64,000 nucleotides of DNA from NCBI GenBank assembly GCA_910584085.1, contig CAJTZY010000002.1, forward strand, positions 62,001 through 126,000, written 5' to 3'. Each line of letters opens with the position of its first letter. Positions within the stretch are counted from its first letter, which is position 1. Below, piece by piece: positions 16,759-24,698 of this stretch. A program made the position numbers and the translations under genes. Source of the DNA: an uncultured Bacilli bacterium (GTDB lineage: Bacteria > Bacillota_I > Bacilli_A > RF39 > UBA660). The notes beneath the pieces were generated by a model that ran no database searches, was not told the origin of the DNA, and saw only the letters and a program-made list of their open reading frames with translations.

Positions 16759-16974
16759 ATGTTAGAAAATATTTTTAAAATTTTAGGTGTTATAGGTTTT
16801 ATTGCTATTTGCATGATGGCATTTGTTATTCCTAGTAACCCTTATGAAATTATCCCTAGTTATACTTATATGGGTTTTGATAAGCCTTTATGGCTATGTA
16901 TTATACTTGGAGGAGGCTTTTTATACTTAATCATTTTGTATAGCATATATGATTTTATAAATAAGAGAATATGA
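16759..16974 (+). CDS. Small membrane protein of the element
   Basis: The 71-residue protein has two predicted membrane helices (ILGVIGFIAICMMAFVI and WLCIILGGGFLYLIILYSI) separated by a short loop containing NPYEIIPSYTYMG. AGAAAGGAAAG precedes the ATG. It overlaps the next start by four bases (ATGA), so the pair is translationally coupled. The function is unknown. Confidence 0.55.
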   Translation: MLENIFKILGVIGFIAICMMAFVIPSNPYEIIPSYTYMGFDKPLWLCIILGGGFLYLIILYSIYDFINKRI

Positions 16975-17201
16975 AAATTATAGAAAAAGAAGTTAAACAA
17001 GAGGAAAATATTTATATATTTTATAATATTATTGAATTGTTATATTTGCACTACCGTGATAAATTATCAAAAAAAATTATTACACAGTTATATAAATTAT
17101 ATAAAGAAGCTTTAAAAGAAATTGAAAAAGATTATGTAGATTTAGACATAATACAATGTGATTTAGTTGAAAAATTAAAATTTGAGGATACTAAAAAATA
17201 G
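16971..17201 (+). CDS. Small hypothetical protein of the element
   Basis: The 76-residue protein is rich in Lys, Glu, Tyr and Ile and is predicted to be mostly helical (YNIIELLYLHYRDKLSKKII). It has no membrane segment. The ATG overlaps the previous stop. It ends inside a strong terminator stem. I do not recognise the family. Confidence 0.5.
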   Translation: MKIIEKEVKQEENIYIFYNIIELLYLHYRDKLSKKIITQLYKLYKEALKEIEKDYVDLDIIQCDLVEKLKFEDTKK

Positions 17202-17231
17202 TGGATCATAACAAAGCCCACTATTTTTTTG
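17197..17231 (+). terminator. Intrinsic terminator
   Basis: AATAGTGG (17197-17204) pairs with CCACTATT (17218-17225), then a T tract. The stop codon of the preceding small gene lies in the stem. Confidence 0.82.
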
Positions 17232-17409
17232 TTAAATTATTTATTTTTCCCCAAAACTTTTATATTTATGCGAAAATTTTTAAAAAAATGTCATTTTTTG
17301 GAAAAAATTGTCAATTTTTATGAATAGGGTCAAATTTTGTAGTGATAATATGTAATGTAAGATAGAAAAAGTCTTACTAAAATGAGAGAAAATATAACGA
17401 AAAAGTCAT

Positions 17410-17467
17410 TTAACTTATATTAACCTCTATCCGAACAAAGTAGGACGTTCTCTCTAGGGTAAGTTAA
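17410..17467 (+). promoter_or_regulatory. Structured leader before the transfer genes
   Basis: TTAACTTA (17410-17417) and TAAGTTAA (17460-17467) are a perfect 8-bp inverted repeat; inside it GAAC/GTTC can pair further. It lies in the 288-base gap before the DUF961-like gene and could be a regulatory leader or a single-strand origin. No clear promoter can be assigned upstream, although AGTGATAATATG near 17341 contains a TAATAT. Confidence 0.4.
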
Positions 17468-17489
17468 GTGTTAGAAAGGTAAATTGTGT

Positions 17490-17816
17490 ATGAACGATAA
17501 TAAGAATATTCCAAAGGTTAAAGATTTAAAATTCGATACTAAAGCTATGTTTGGTGAAACGTTTGGACTATCCGATATTGACGAAGTTGCAATTTGGAAA
17601 GACAATGTTAAAACTAACGAATTTGAATACATATACGATTTAGTGTGTGTCGATAAGAAAATGAAACATATCTACGTAAAATATCCTCGTAAAATAATGG
17701 ATACTCCAGAAGATATTGTTCCAGTTGAAGTTAATGATTTAGAAGTTAGTCCATATGTAAGAGACGGAAGACTATATCTAAACATAAAAGCCTCAAATAT
17801 TAAATTAATGAAATAA
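17490..17816 (+). CDS. DUF961/YdcP-like element protein
   Basis: The 108-residue product resembles the small proteins that open the Tn916/ICEBs1 transfer operon (YdcP/Orf22-23, DUF961) in size, position and the C-terminal VSPYVRDGRLYLNIKASNIK region. The exact role of that family is not settled. ATG 17490 is chosen; an in-frame TTG at 17484 lacks the usual spacing. It is first in a run of five genes leading to the FtsK-like ATPase. Confidence 0.6.
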   Translation: MNDNKNIPKVKDLKFDTKAMFGETFGLSDIDEVAIWKDNVKTNEFEYIYDLVCVDKKMKHIYVKYPRKIMDTPEDIVPVEVNDLEVSPYVRDGRLYLNIKASNIKLMK

Positions 17817-17819
17817 TAA

Positions 17820-17856
17820 GAGAGCTTAAATGCTCTCCCCTCTTAAGAGAGGGAGA
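17820..17856 (+). repeat. Two tandem hairpins after the DUF961-like gene
   Basis: GAGAGC (17820-17825) pairs with GCTCTC (17832-17837), and the palindrome CTCTTAAGAG follows at 17840-17849. There is no T tract, so they may be RNA-processing or stability elements rather than terminators. Confidence 0.45.
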
Positions 17857-17875
17857 ATAGGAGAAACAATAAATA

Positions 17876-18367
17876 ATGATAAATAATATAAAGGAGCTTC
17901 AAAAAAAAGAAGCTATTAAACGATTACAAATATTAACTGAAAAATTTGATTTAAAATCAAATATACTAGAAGATTTTAAAAAGGATAAAATAAGTTTATC
18001 TATTGAAAAATATCTTACTAGTATAGATAGTAAATCTACATTTGGAGAAATAGTTAAACTACACGAGCAACATAACAATTCACTAGCTTATTACGGTATT
18101 GTATTTAAGGCTTTTGATATGCTTATGTTTGCTATTTTAACAGTTAGTCCATATATAGAGGACTGGGAAAAAGAAAGAGAACTTTTATATAAATATGATA
18201 ATTTAATATGTTTAAGTGGATATGCTTACAATTTAGATATTCCAAATAAATGTACTGAATTTATAAATATGATTATAACAAGTGTAAATGGAGCTTTAAC
18301 TTTTGAAAATGGAACAGTTAAACTTCCAGTTTTACAAGAAATTAAGATATATAAGGAGAATGTTTAA
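17876..18367 (+). CDS. Hypothetical protein of the element
   Basis: The 163-residue protein is helical and charged at the N-terminus, with a hydrophobic middle (AYYGIVFKAFDMLMFAILTVSPYIEDWEKE) that is more likely a buried helix than a membrane segment. The stop TAA overlaps the next ATG by one base. It belongs to the accessory block between the DUF961-like and coupling genes. No family was recognised. Confidence 0.5.
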   Translation: MINNIKELQKKEAIKRLQILTEKFDLKSNILEDFKKDKISLSIEKYLTSIDSKSTFGEIVKLHEQHNNSLAYYGIVFKAFDMLMFAILTVSPYIEDWEKERELLYKYDNLICLSGYAYNLDIPNKCTEFINMIITSVNGALTFENGTVKLPVLQEIKIYKENV

Positions 18368-18741
18368 TGATAAAAATAATAAATGAAATAATTGATATTG
18401 AAAATATCAAAAATGAAGAAATAAAGTATCTATTTATAGAAGCTAACAATTATATGAATAGTGATAATGTAGAAAATTATATGAAAGCATTATTAAATTA
18501 TGACAAAATAATAGCACTTGCTGAAAAAATAGGAGATTATGCAATATGGCCTAAAGCATATTTTGGCTTATATCTAGTATGGGCTAATTATTGTAAAAAA
18601 AGTAAAATGCAAGAAAGAAGTAGCTTATTACTTCATTTCATAGATTTTGCTACTTCTTATGCTGAAAGCTTTAATCAAAAAGAATTAGCAGATAAAATAT
18701 GGCAAGTATCCGAAGAGTATATAGAAAAGGAGAAAGAATAA
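18367..18741 (+). CDS. TPR-like helical protein, first of a paralogous pair
   Basis: The 124-residue protein has the segment YMKALLNYDKIIALAEKIGDYAIWPKAYFGLYLVWANYC, which aligns with AKALSNYNEFLNIGERFKDY...EGYWGMYLTWYNHC in the next gene. Spacing and residue pattern suggest a TPR-like helical pair. ATG overlaps the preceding stop, and AAGGAGA is 5 bases upstream. Function is unknown. Confidence 0.55.
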   Translation: MIKIINEIIDIENIKNEEIKYLFIEANNYMNSDNVENYMKALLNYDKIIALAEKIGDYAIWPKAYFGLYLVWANYCKKSKMQERSSLLLHFIDFATSYAESFNQKELADKIWQVSEEYIEKEKE

Positions 18742-19091
18742 TGGAAGAAAAATTTGTACCTATTATTGATTTAGGGAAAAAAAGAGAGAGGCTTTTAAAG
18801 GAAGCCGAAATTTATAGAAAAAATGGTGAAATAGCAAAAGCACTATCAAACTATAATGAATTTTTAAATATTGGAGAGAGATTTAAAGATTATTCTAGAC
18901 ATCACGAGGGATATTGGGGTATGTATCTTACTTGGTATAATCATTGCCTATTATGTAAGGACTGGAGTACTTTAGTTGAAGATTTATACAATGTAGCTCT
19001 AGTATATGCACCCAGTGAAAAGCAAGAAGAATATAAAAAAATTTACGAGAAAAATCTAAAATCTTTTAATCAAGAAATTTCTAATAAGTAA
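18741..19091 (+). CDS. TPR-like helical protein, second of a paralogous pair
   Basis: From ATG 18741 (overlapping the preceding stop by one base, with AAAGGAG upstream) the protein is 116 residues. It shares a helical repeat with the preceding gene, including the pattern GxYLxWxNxC. An in-frame upstream ATG at 18699 lies inside the neighbour and lacks a ribosome site. Tandem duplication within the element is likely. Confidence 0.55.
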   Translation: MEEKFVPIIDLGKKRERLLKEAEIYRKNGEIAKALSNYNEFLNIGERFKDYSRHHEGYWGMYLTWYNHCLLCKDWSTLVEDLYNVALVYAPSEKQEEYKKIYEKNLKSFNQEISNK

Positions 19092-19094
19092 TTA

Positions 19095-19130
19095 AAGAGA
19101 GATATGTTCTCTCTTCCCTACCATTAGGGA
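19095..19130 (+). repeat. Two tandem hairpins before the coupling gene
   Basis: AAGAGAGA (19095-19102) pairs with TCTCTCTT (19108-19115), and TCCCTA (19115-19120) pairs with TAGGGA (19125-19130). Similar paired hairpins occur at 17820-17856. They may set expression levels between blocks of the operon. Confidence 0.45.
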
Positions 19131-19150
19131 AAAAAGGAGTAATGATTTTA

Positions 19151-20365
19151 ATGATACATAATTTACTGAAAAAAATTAATTATATTAAAAGCTATATCGT
19201 TCTATTATATATAATATTTGCTCAATTAATGTGGCATTGTAAAGAGTACGTTTTAATTGAATTAATGAACGTGAAACAAAACTCTATACTATATTATATT
19301 TATGTGTTAAGTCTAGGTGGAGTTCTAACCTTTATTTTACTAGCAATAATCATAACTTTAAAACCACTTAATTTAAAAAAAGAAAACAATAAAAAAGATA
19401 CTAAAATTATGTCAGATATAGGAATAAAAAATAAAAATGGAGAAATACCAGTAAAATATAAAATATTTAAAAGCGATTTTAAAGAAAATGGACTTATAAT
19501 TAGATTCATAAGCAAGAATATTCCTCAAGCAAAATTCGAAGAATATAAACCAAATTTAGAAAGAGCTTACGATATAAATATATATAGATTTAAAGAAATA
19601 CCAAGTAAACAAAAATATATAGATATATATTGTGTACCTAAAGAATATGACACCATTAGAGATTTTGTCTTATCAAATGAAGATACATTTAAAAATAATT
19701 TCATACACGAATTAGTAATTGGAGGTACAAGAAGTGGTAAAACATACTACACTAAAGGCGAAGTCGCTAAAGTAATAATGAATTTAGAAAATATAAATAA
19801 AGATGAAAAAATTGAACTTTTTATAGCCGATTTTAAAAATGAGGATTTTATACAATTTAAAAATTGTACTAATTATTATGGCTATCTTAATGCTGTTGAC
19901 GGTATAAACAAAGTTTATGACATTATGAATAAAAGAGCCGAAAGTGGCGAAAATAATTCTAATTATAGTACTATAATTTTACTTATTGACGAATATAGTT
20001 CTTTACTTGATTATTTAAGTATAATAAATAAAACTCAAGCAAACACTTTAAAAGGTAATGTAGCTAGTTTACTAAAAATGGGAGCTAGTAAAAAAATTAA
20101 ATTATTAGTCGTAGACCAAGGTGGATATTCGGAAATATTTTCTGGGGCTAGGCTGAATTTCAAAAGTATAGTGGGTTTTTCTCAATTAAATGAAAGTCAT
20201 ATAAATATGTTTTTTAAAGACTATGATATTAAAGAAATAAATTCACAAGGAGAAGCTTATTTATGGGAAGAAGGTAAATCGGAGTTAACTAGATTTAGGG
20301 TTATTAAATATAGTGAAGAGGAAGAAAAACTAATTGATAAAATTTTAGGGAGTAAGCTATCTTAA
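19151..20365 (+). CDS. FtsK/TcpA-like coupling ATPase
   Basis: The protein corresponds to Tn916 Orf21/TcpA, the DNA pump that brings the nicked element to the conjugation channel. Two membrane helices occupy the first 75 residues, then Walker A GGTRSGKT (about 194-201 counting from ATG 19142) and Walker B IILLIDEY (278-285). It is about 405 residues. ATG 19151 is preferred, because the AAGGAG site is only two bases before the ATG at 19142. It lies immediately before the origin-like sequence and the relaxase gene, as orf21 does in Tn916. Confidence 0.82.
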   Translation: MIHNLLKKINYIKSYIVLLYIIFAQLMWHCKEYVLIELMNVKQNSILYYIYVLSLGGVLTFILLAIIITLKPLNLKKENNKKDTKIMSDIGIKNKNGEIPVKYKIFKSDFKENGLIIRFISKNIPQAKFEEYKPNLERAYDINIYRFKEIPSKQKYIDIYCVPKEYDTIRDFVLSNEDTFKNNFIHELVIGGTRSGKTYYTKGEVAKVIMNLENINKDEKIELFIADFKNEDFIQFKNCTNYYGYLNAVDGINKVYDIMNKRAESGENNSNYSTIILLIDEYSSLLDYLSIINKTQANTLKGNVASLLKMGASKKIKLLVVDQGGYSEIFSGARLNFKSIVGFSQLNESHINMFFKDYDIKEINSQGEAYLWEEGKSELTRFRVIKYSEEEEKLIDKILGSKLS

Positions 20366-20382
20366 TAGCAAGTTAGGTTTAA

Positions 20383-20444
20383 TCGTGGCCGTACGGCGAC
20401 ACGAAGTGAGAGCCAGTACGATCCACGAGGCCACCGTAGGTGGC
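20383..20444 (+). other. GC-rich palindromic origin (oriT or double-strand origin)
   Basis: In surroundings that are about three-quarters A/T this stretch is mostly G/C. It contains TCGTGG (20383-20388) inverted to CCACGA (20423-20428), the palindrome GCCGTACGGC (20388-20397), GCCACC-GTA-GGTGGC (20430-20444) and GTACG twice. In Tn916 the transfer origin lies between orf21 and orf20, the equivalent position. The adjacent HUH protein probably nicks here. Confidence 0.72.
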
Positions 20445-20492
20445 TATTGACTTGACTTATGAAACACAAAAGAAAGTATCATAATTATTTTT

Positions 20493-21398
20493 ATGAAGAT
20501 AGAAGTATTAAAAAATAACCCTATACGTTTAACAGACGAAAGCCAAGTTATTTACAAAGAAGCTAATCAAAAAGTGGAAATTAAGCACGTAGCAAAAAAT
20601 ACTGGTGGATATATCCGAAGAATTGACAAAGACCACTATTATACTGTACGTGATGGCGAAGTACATACTTTTAATCATAAAGCAAAGTCTAGAAAAGATA
20701 CAATTAACTCACTAAAGAGAAGTTTTTCAAAACTTAAAGAACTTATTGATATTAACTGTACCGAGCCTAAAAAAGTGCAATTTATTACTTTTACTTTCCG
20801 TGAAGTAGTTCGAGATACAAAGGTTGTCTATGATAGTTTTAAAAAATTTAATTATAGATACAAAAGATATTTAAAAAAACATAATCTACCGAGTGAATAT
20901 TCCTATATTGTGGTTTTAGAGGCACAGGGGCCGAAACACGGCTACTGTTGGCACTTGCATTGCTTATACATTTTCAAAAATTGTAAAAAAGCTCCATACG
21001 TTCCGAACGAAACGATACAAACTAATATATGGAAGCTCGGACACACAAGTACAAGTTCCTTAAAAGGAATAAAAAGCATATCCAACTATTTAGTATCTTA
21101 CTTAACCGACGTTTGTCTTGATGAAGAGAATATGAAAAAATTAAAGGGAAAAAAAGGAGATAAAGCCGTGGTAAAAAATGAGAGGCTTAAGTATTATCCA
21201 GTTGGTGTTAGATTATTTCGTACAAGCCGTAATATTGTACGAGCTAGTATAACAAAAATGACGGAAGCAGAAGCACAAAGAAAGCTAGGAGATAATTCTA
21301 TTTTAACTTATGAAAAAACTCTACGTATATCTAACTATGAGAATACAACTATAAATATTGTAAATTATAGACACTATAATAAAATAAATAAAAAATAA
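20493..21398 (+). CDS. HUH rolling-circle Rep / relaxase
   Basis: The 301-residue protein has motif 1 KKVQFITFTF (about 93-102), the HUH motif WHLHCLYIF with H154 and H156, and candidate catalytic tyrosines Y199 and Y203 in SNYLVSYLTD. Such proteins nick a single strand and stay linked to its 5' end, starting rolling-circle replication or transfer. The position after the coupling protein and origin supports a relaxase role. The ribosome site is poor. It differs from Rep_trans relaxases of Tn916, which lack the HUH motif. Confidence 0.78.
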   Translation: MKIEVLKNNPIRLTDESQVIYKEANQKVEIKHVAKNTGGYIRRIDKDHYYTVRDGEVHTFNHKAKSRKDTINSLKRSFSKLKELIDINCTEPKKVQFITFTFREVVRDTKVVYDSFKKFNYRYKRYLKKHNLPSEYSYIVVLEAQGPKHGYCWHLHCLYIFKNCKKAPYVPNETIQTNIWKLGHTSTSSLKGIKSISNYLVSYLTDVCLDEENMKKLKGKKGDKAVVKNERLKYYPVGVRLFRTSRNIVRASITKMTEAEAQRKLGDNSILTYEKTLRISNYENTTINIVNYRHYNKINKK

Positions 21399-21461
21399 AT
21401 ATTTATTCATTACTGAGGAAAGGAAAAGGTGTCATTTTTAATTATAAGGAGATGATGTCTT

Positions 21462-21725
21462 TTGAATAAAGAAGAAACAAAATATATACGTCCTAGTAAT
21501 CAAGAGTTAAATAAGAATTATAATAGCAGTATTGACGTACCTATTTGGGAAAAATACACACTTACTATTGAAGAAGCTTCTAAATACTTCCGTATAGGCG
21601 AAAATAAGCTCCGTAAACTTGCAGAAGAAAATATCACGTCAAATTGGGTTATTTTAAACGGTAATCGTATCCAAATCAAACGAAAACAGTTTGAAAGCCT
21701 AATTGATAAGCAAAACACAATTTAA
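21462..21725 (+). CDS. xis: Tn916-type excisionase
   Basis: The 87-residue protein ends in a region nearly identical in pattern to Tn916 Xis: PIWEKYTLTIEEASKYFRIG, then ENKLRKLAEE and NGNRIQIKRKQFESLID. This is a small winged-helix protein that bends DNA and directs excision. It is about 20 residues longer at the N-terminus than Tn916 Xis. The start is TTG 21462, nine bases after AAGGAG. It lies just before int. Confidence 0.9.
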   Translation: MNKEETKYIRPSNQELNKNYNSSIDVPIWEKYTLTIEEASKYFRIGENKLRKLAEENITSNWVILNGNRIQIKRKQFESLIDKQNTI

Positions 21726-21803
21726 GTGAAAATGAGCCTAAAAATGTGTTATAATGAATATGCATATCAAGGCTCTTTCTTAATTGAGAGGAGCTAATAA
21801 AAT

Positions 21804-23096
21804 ATGACTAAAAGACGTGATAATAGACAACGTTTATTACATAATGGAGAGAGCCAAAGAAAAGACGGAAGATATGCTTTTAAATATATTGATACTTTTG
21901 GAAAACCACAATTTATATATTCGTGGCGACTTGTACCAACGGATAAGACACCAGTAGGTAAGCGAAATGACTTATCTTTACGAGAAAAAGAAAAGATTTT
22001 ACAAAGAGATATTGACGACGGAATAGACACGATAGGTAAAAAAATGACAGTATGTCAATTGTATTCAAAACATACACGACAACGTGGAAATGTTAAGGAT
22101 AATACTGAAATAGGACGTAATAGACTTATGAAGCTATTAGAAGAAGATAAGCTCGGTCATTGTGCTATTGAAAAGGTAAATATATCCGATGCAATAGATT
22201 TTGTAATTCGTATGAAAGAAAAAGGAATAGCTTATAAAACTATAAGTAATGATAAAAGGTCTTTAAAGGCCACTTTTTATACAGCTATACGAAATAATTG
22301 TATAAGAACTAACCCTTTTGATTTCCAAATCAGTGAGGTACTAAAAGACGATACAAAGCCAAAAGTACCACTTACACAAGAACAAGAGGATAGTTTGTTA
22401 TTATTTATTCAAAGTGATAATGTTTACTATAAATACTATGACGATGTTATTCTCCTTTTAGAAACTGGACTACGTATTTCTGAATTTTGTGGACTAACTG
22501 AAAAAGACATTGATTTTGAAAACCGACTAATCAATGTAGACCACCAACTATTAAGAAACAAGAAGCGAGGCTACTATATTGAAGAGCCTAAAACTGAAAA
22601 AGGAAAGCGAAAAATACCTATGAGCGAAAAGGCTTATATAGTATTTAAACGTGTAATAGAAAGAAGCAAGAAATATGATAAGTCAATAACTATTGACGGA
22701 TATAGTGGCTTTATATTTATAAAAAATAATGGTTATCCTAAAGTATGTTGTGATTATGATAGTGTATTTCGTGGTATAAAGAAGAAGTATAATAAAAAAA
22801 GCAATAGTATAGCTCTACCCAATGTTATGACACCTCATACACTACGTCATACATTTTGTACGAACTGGGCTAATGCAGGTATGAACCCTCATACTCTACA
22901 ATACATAATGGGTCATGCAAATATTCTTATTACACTAAGTTATTATACACACCCTACCTATATGTCGGCTCAAGCTGAAATGGAGAGAATACGAAAACAA
23001 CAACAAATTTACTACTCTTGTACTACTTTTGAAAGCGAAAATATAAAAAGTAATAACAATTTATGTGAATATCTTCCACAATTAAAAATGTCTTAA
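21804..23096 (+). CDS. int: Tn916-type tyrosine integrase
   Basis: The 430-residue integrase follows the Tn916 Int pattern throughout. It has the N-terminal arm-binding domain (RRDNRQRLLHNGESQRKDGRY), the SAM-like core-binding domain, and a catalytic domain with TGLRISEFCGL (Arg), TPHTLRHTFC (HxxR), GHANILITLSYY (His and catalytic Tyr). It catalyses integration and excision. The C-terminus is extended by about 35 residues. The gene end contains the right arm-site repeats. AAATGTGTTATAATG upstream provides a -10 element. Confidence 0.94.
   Translation: MTKRRDNRQRLLHNGESQRKDGRYAFKYIDTFGKPQFIYSWRLVPTDKTPVGKRNDLSLREKEKILQRDIDDGIDTIGKKMTVCQLYSKHTRQRGNVKDNTEIGRNRLMKLLEEDKLGHCAIEKVNISDAIDFVIRMKEKGIAYKTISNDKRSLKATFYTAIRNNCIRTNPFDFQISEVLKDDTKPKVPLTQEQEDSLLLFIQSDNVYYKYYDDVILLLETGLRISEFCGLTEKDIDFENRLINVDHQLLRNKKRGYYIEEPKTEKGKRKIPMSEKAYIVFKRVIERSKKYDKSITIDGYSGFIFIKNNGYPKVCCDYDSVFRGIKKKYNKKSNSIALPNVMTPHTLRHTFCTNWANAGMNPHTLQYIMGHANILITLSYYTHPTYMSAQAEMERIRKQQQIYYSCTTFESENIKSNNNLCEYLPQLKMS
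23006..23027 (+). repeat. Right Int arm-binding repeats (DR2-like)
   Basis: AATTTACTACT (23006-23016) is identical to the left-end repeat, and the next 11 bases (CTTGTACTACT) match it at 8 positions. They lie inside the 3' end of int, as at the right end of Tn916. Confidence 0.75.
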
Positions 23097-23238
23097 AACC
23101 TTATAAATAAAGGATATAAAGACATTTAAGAATATTTAAAAAAATAGTTAAAAATTATATATTATTTTCATACTAAAAATAAATAAATTAAAAATTGCTA
23201 ATAGATTAAAAATAATGTATAATTAGATTGGTGATTGT

Positions 23239-24069
23239 ATGAATAATGTATATAAATCAGAAGAAGAATTTTTAAAAAATTACAATTCAGATGATTTTGA
23301 AAAATTATCTATGACAGCTGATATATTAATATTTAGTGTATCTAGTGAAGAAAGTGATAATTACAGGAAGACTGATAAAAAGAAAATGAGTATATTACTT
23401 GTAAAGAGAAATAATTATCCTTTTAAGGATAAATGGTGCTTGCCAGGTGGTTTCGTAGATATAAACGAGGATTTAGATGATGCACCTGTTAGAATACTTA
23501 AAAGGGAAACTAATATAGATAATATATATCTTGAACAATTATATACATTTGGTGATACTAAAAGGGATCCACGTATGAGAGTTGTATCTACTTCTTATAT
23601 TGCTCTTATAGATAAAAATAGATTGGATAAGAATATAAGTGGTGATTCTTCATGGTTTGATATAGCGCTTTTAGAAGAAAAGGATAATATCGTTGATATA
23701 GTTTTAGATAATGGCCGTGAAACAATTAAGTTTACTATAGAGAAGATATTAAGGGAAAAAACTACTGATAGATATTCATTTAAAGTACTTGAAAATAAAT
23801 CTTTGGCTTTTGATCATCCTATTGTTATATTATCTGGAATAGAAAGACTAAAGAATAAAATAGAGTATACTGATATAGTATTTAATATGATGCCAGAGTT
23901 ATTTACTTTAGGTGAACTTCAACAGGTTTATGAAGTAATTCTTGGTAAAAAATTATTAGATCCAGCTTTTAGAAGAATAATTGCAAATAAAGTTGAGAAA
24001 ACTAAGAAAATGAAAACAGGTGGAGGACATCGGCCATCCGCACTCTTTAAATATAAAAATAATTTATGA
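23239..24069 (+). CDS. Nudix-fold transcriptional regulator, NrtR-like
   Basis: The 276-residue protein combines an N-terminal Nudix domain with a C-terminal winged helix (FTLGELQQVYEVILGKKLLD, then FRRIIANKVE), the arrangement of NrtR, the repressor of NAD genes that senses ADP-ribose. The Nudix box starts GGFVDINE at 70-77 but reads RILKRE at 85-90 instead of REUxEE, so hydrolysis is probably lost, as in many NrtR proteins. Its proximity to pncB, nadE, nadD and NAD kinase, now separated by the mobile element, supports the assignment. TATAAT at 23218-23223 and GGTGAT precede the start. Confidence 0.8.
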   Translation: MNNVYKSEEEFLKNYNSDDFEKLSMTADILIFSVSSEESDNYRKTDKKKMSILLVKRNNYPFKDKWCLPGGFVDINEDLDDAPVRILKRETNIDNIYLEQLYTFGDTKRDPRMRVVSTSYIALIDKNRLDKNISGDSSWFDIALLEEKDNIVDIVLDNGRETIKFTIEKILREKTTDRYSFKVLENKSLAFDHPIVILSGIERLKNKIEYTDIVFNMMPELFTLGELQQVYEVILGKKLLDPAFRRIIANKVEKTKKMKTGGGHRPSALFKYKNNL

Positions 24070-24103
24070 GAGATTAACTTTTCTTTTGATTGTGGGTGAA
24101 AGC

Positions 24104-24583
24104 ATGAAAGTAACACATGAATTTGGCCCCTTTTATGATGAACATTCTAAAATATTAATATTAGGTAGTATTCCATCACCAAAATCTAGAGAACTTGGGT
24201 TTTATTATATGCACCCTCAAAACAGATTTTGGAGTGTTTTATCTCATATATTTGGTGAGGATATTCCAGTTACAATAATAGATAAGAAGAAATTTTTAAA
24301 AAGACATAATATTGCTTTATGGGATGTTTTAGAGTCTTGTGAAATAGAAGGTGCGAGTGATAGTAGTATAAAGGATCCAATACCTAATGATATTGAAAAA
24401 ATATTAAAATCATCAAAGATAGAAAAAATTTATACAACAGGCATGACTGCTTATAAACTTTATAATAAATATATATTTAAAAGTGTAGGAATTGATGCAA
24501 TTTGTTTACCTTCTACTTCAAGTGCGAACGCTAAAATGAATTTTGATTCATTAGTTTACGAATATAAAAAAATATTAGATTGA
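24104..24583 (+). CDS. DNA-deoxyinosine glycosylase (UDG family 6)
   Basis: The 159-residue protein resembles family 6 hypoxanthine-DNA glycosylases: KILILGSIPSPKSRELGFYY, HPQNRFWSVL, NIALWDVLESCEIEGASDSS and LPSTSSANA. These remove deaminated bases such as deoxyinosine from DNA. ATG 24104 follows GTGGGTGAAAGC; an earlier in-frame start at 24020 would overlap the NrtR-like gene without a ribosome site. The last codons and the terminator are included in the tandem duplication that follows. Confidence 0.85.
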   Translation: MKVTHEFGPFYDEHSKILILGSIPSPKSRELGFYYMHPQNRFWSVLSHIFGEDIPVTIIDKKKFLKRHNIALWDVLESCEIEGASDSSIKDPIPNDIEKILKSSKIEKIYTTGMTAYKLYNKYIFKSVGIDAICLPSTSSANAKMNFDSLVYEYKKILD

Positions 24584-24597
24584 ATTCTAATATTTTT
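24571..24597. terminator. Bidirectional terminator, repeated at 24958-24984
   Basis: AATATTAGA (24571-24579) pairs with TCTAATATT (24586-24594), flanked by A and T tracts; the glycosylase stop is in the loop. The duplicated copy (AATATTGGA/TCTAATATT) keeps the pairing through a G-T wobble. Confidence 0.8.
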
Positions 24598-24608
24598 AGT
24601 ATGTTCGC

Positions 24609-24637
24609 TTGTATATCACTTGCACCTATAGTATAAT
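24609..24637 (+). promoter_or_regulatory. Promoter of small hydrophobic peptide gene, copy 1
   Basis: TTGTAT (24609-24614), 17-base spacer, TATAAT (24632-24637). The leader to the ATG is about 55 bases. Confidence 0.78.
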
Positions 24638-24698
24638 GTATATGGAATATCAGTTGTTGAGTGTCTGCCTTCCAACTTAAATGTTAGGAGGTGATAAG

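Larger units (their letters stand above)
15349..23132 (+). mobile_element. Tn916-type Int/Xis mobilizable element (putative IME)
   Basis: The right end encodes Tn916-like Xis and Int, and both ends carry the 11-bp Int arm-site repeat known from Tn916 (AGTAGTAAATT on the reverse strand). Between them are a ribbon-helix-helix gene, an Ig-like membrane-anchored protein, a DUF961-like protein, three small proteins, an FtsK-like coupling ATPase, an origin-like GC-rich sequence and an HUH Rep/relaxase. No VirB4/TcpF-like ATPase, lytic transglycosylase or resistance gene is present, so the element likely moves with help from a resident conjugative element. The outer borders are uncertain: I use a 9-bp direct repeat found near both ends. 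Confidence 0.78.
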
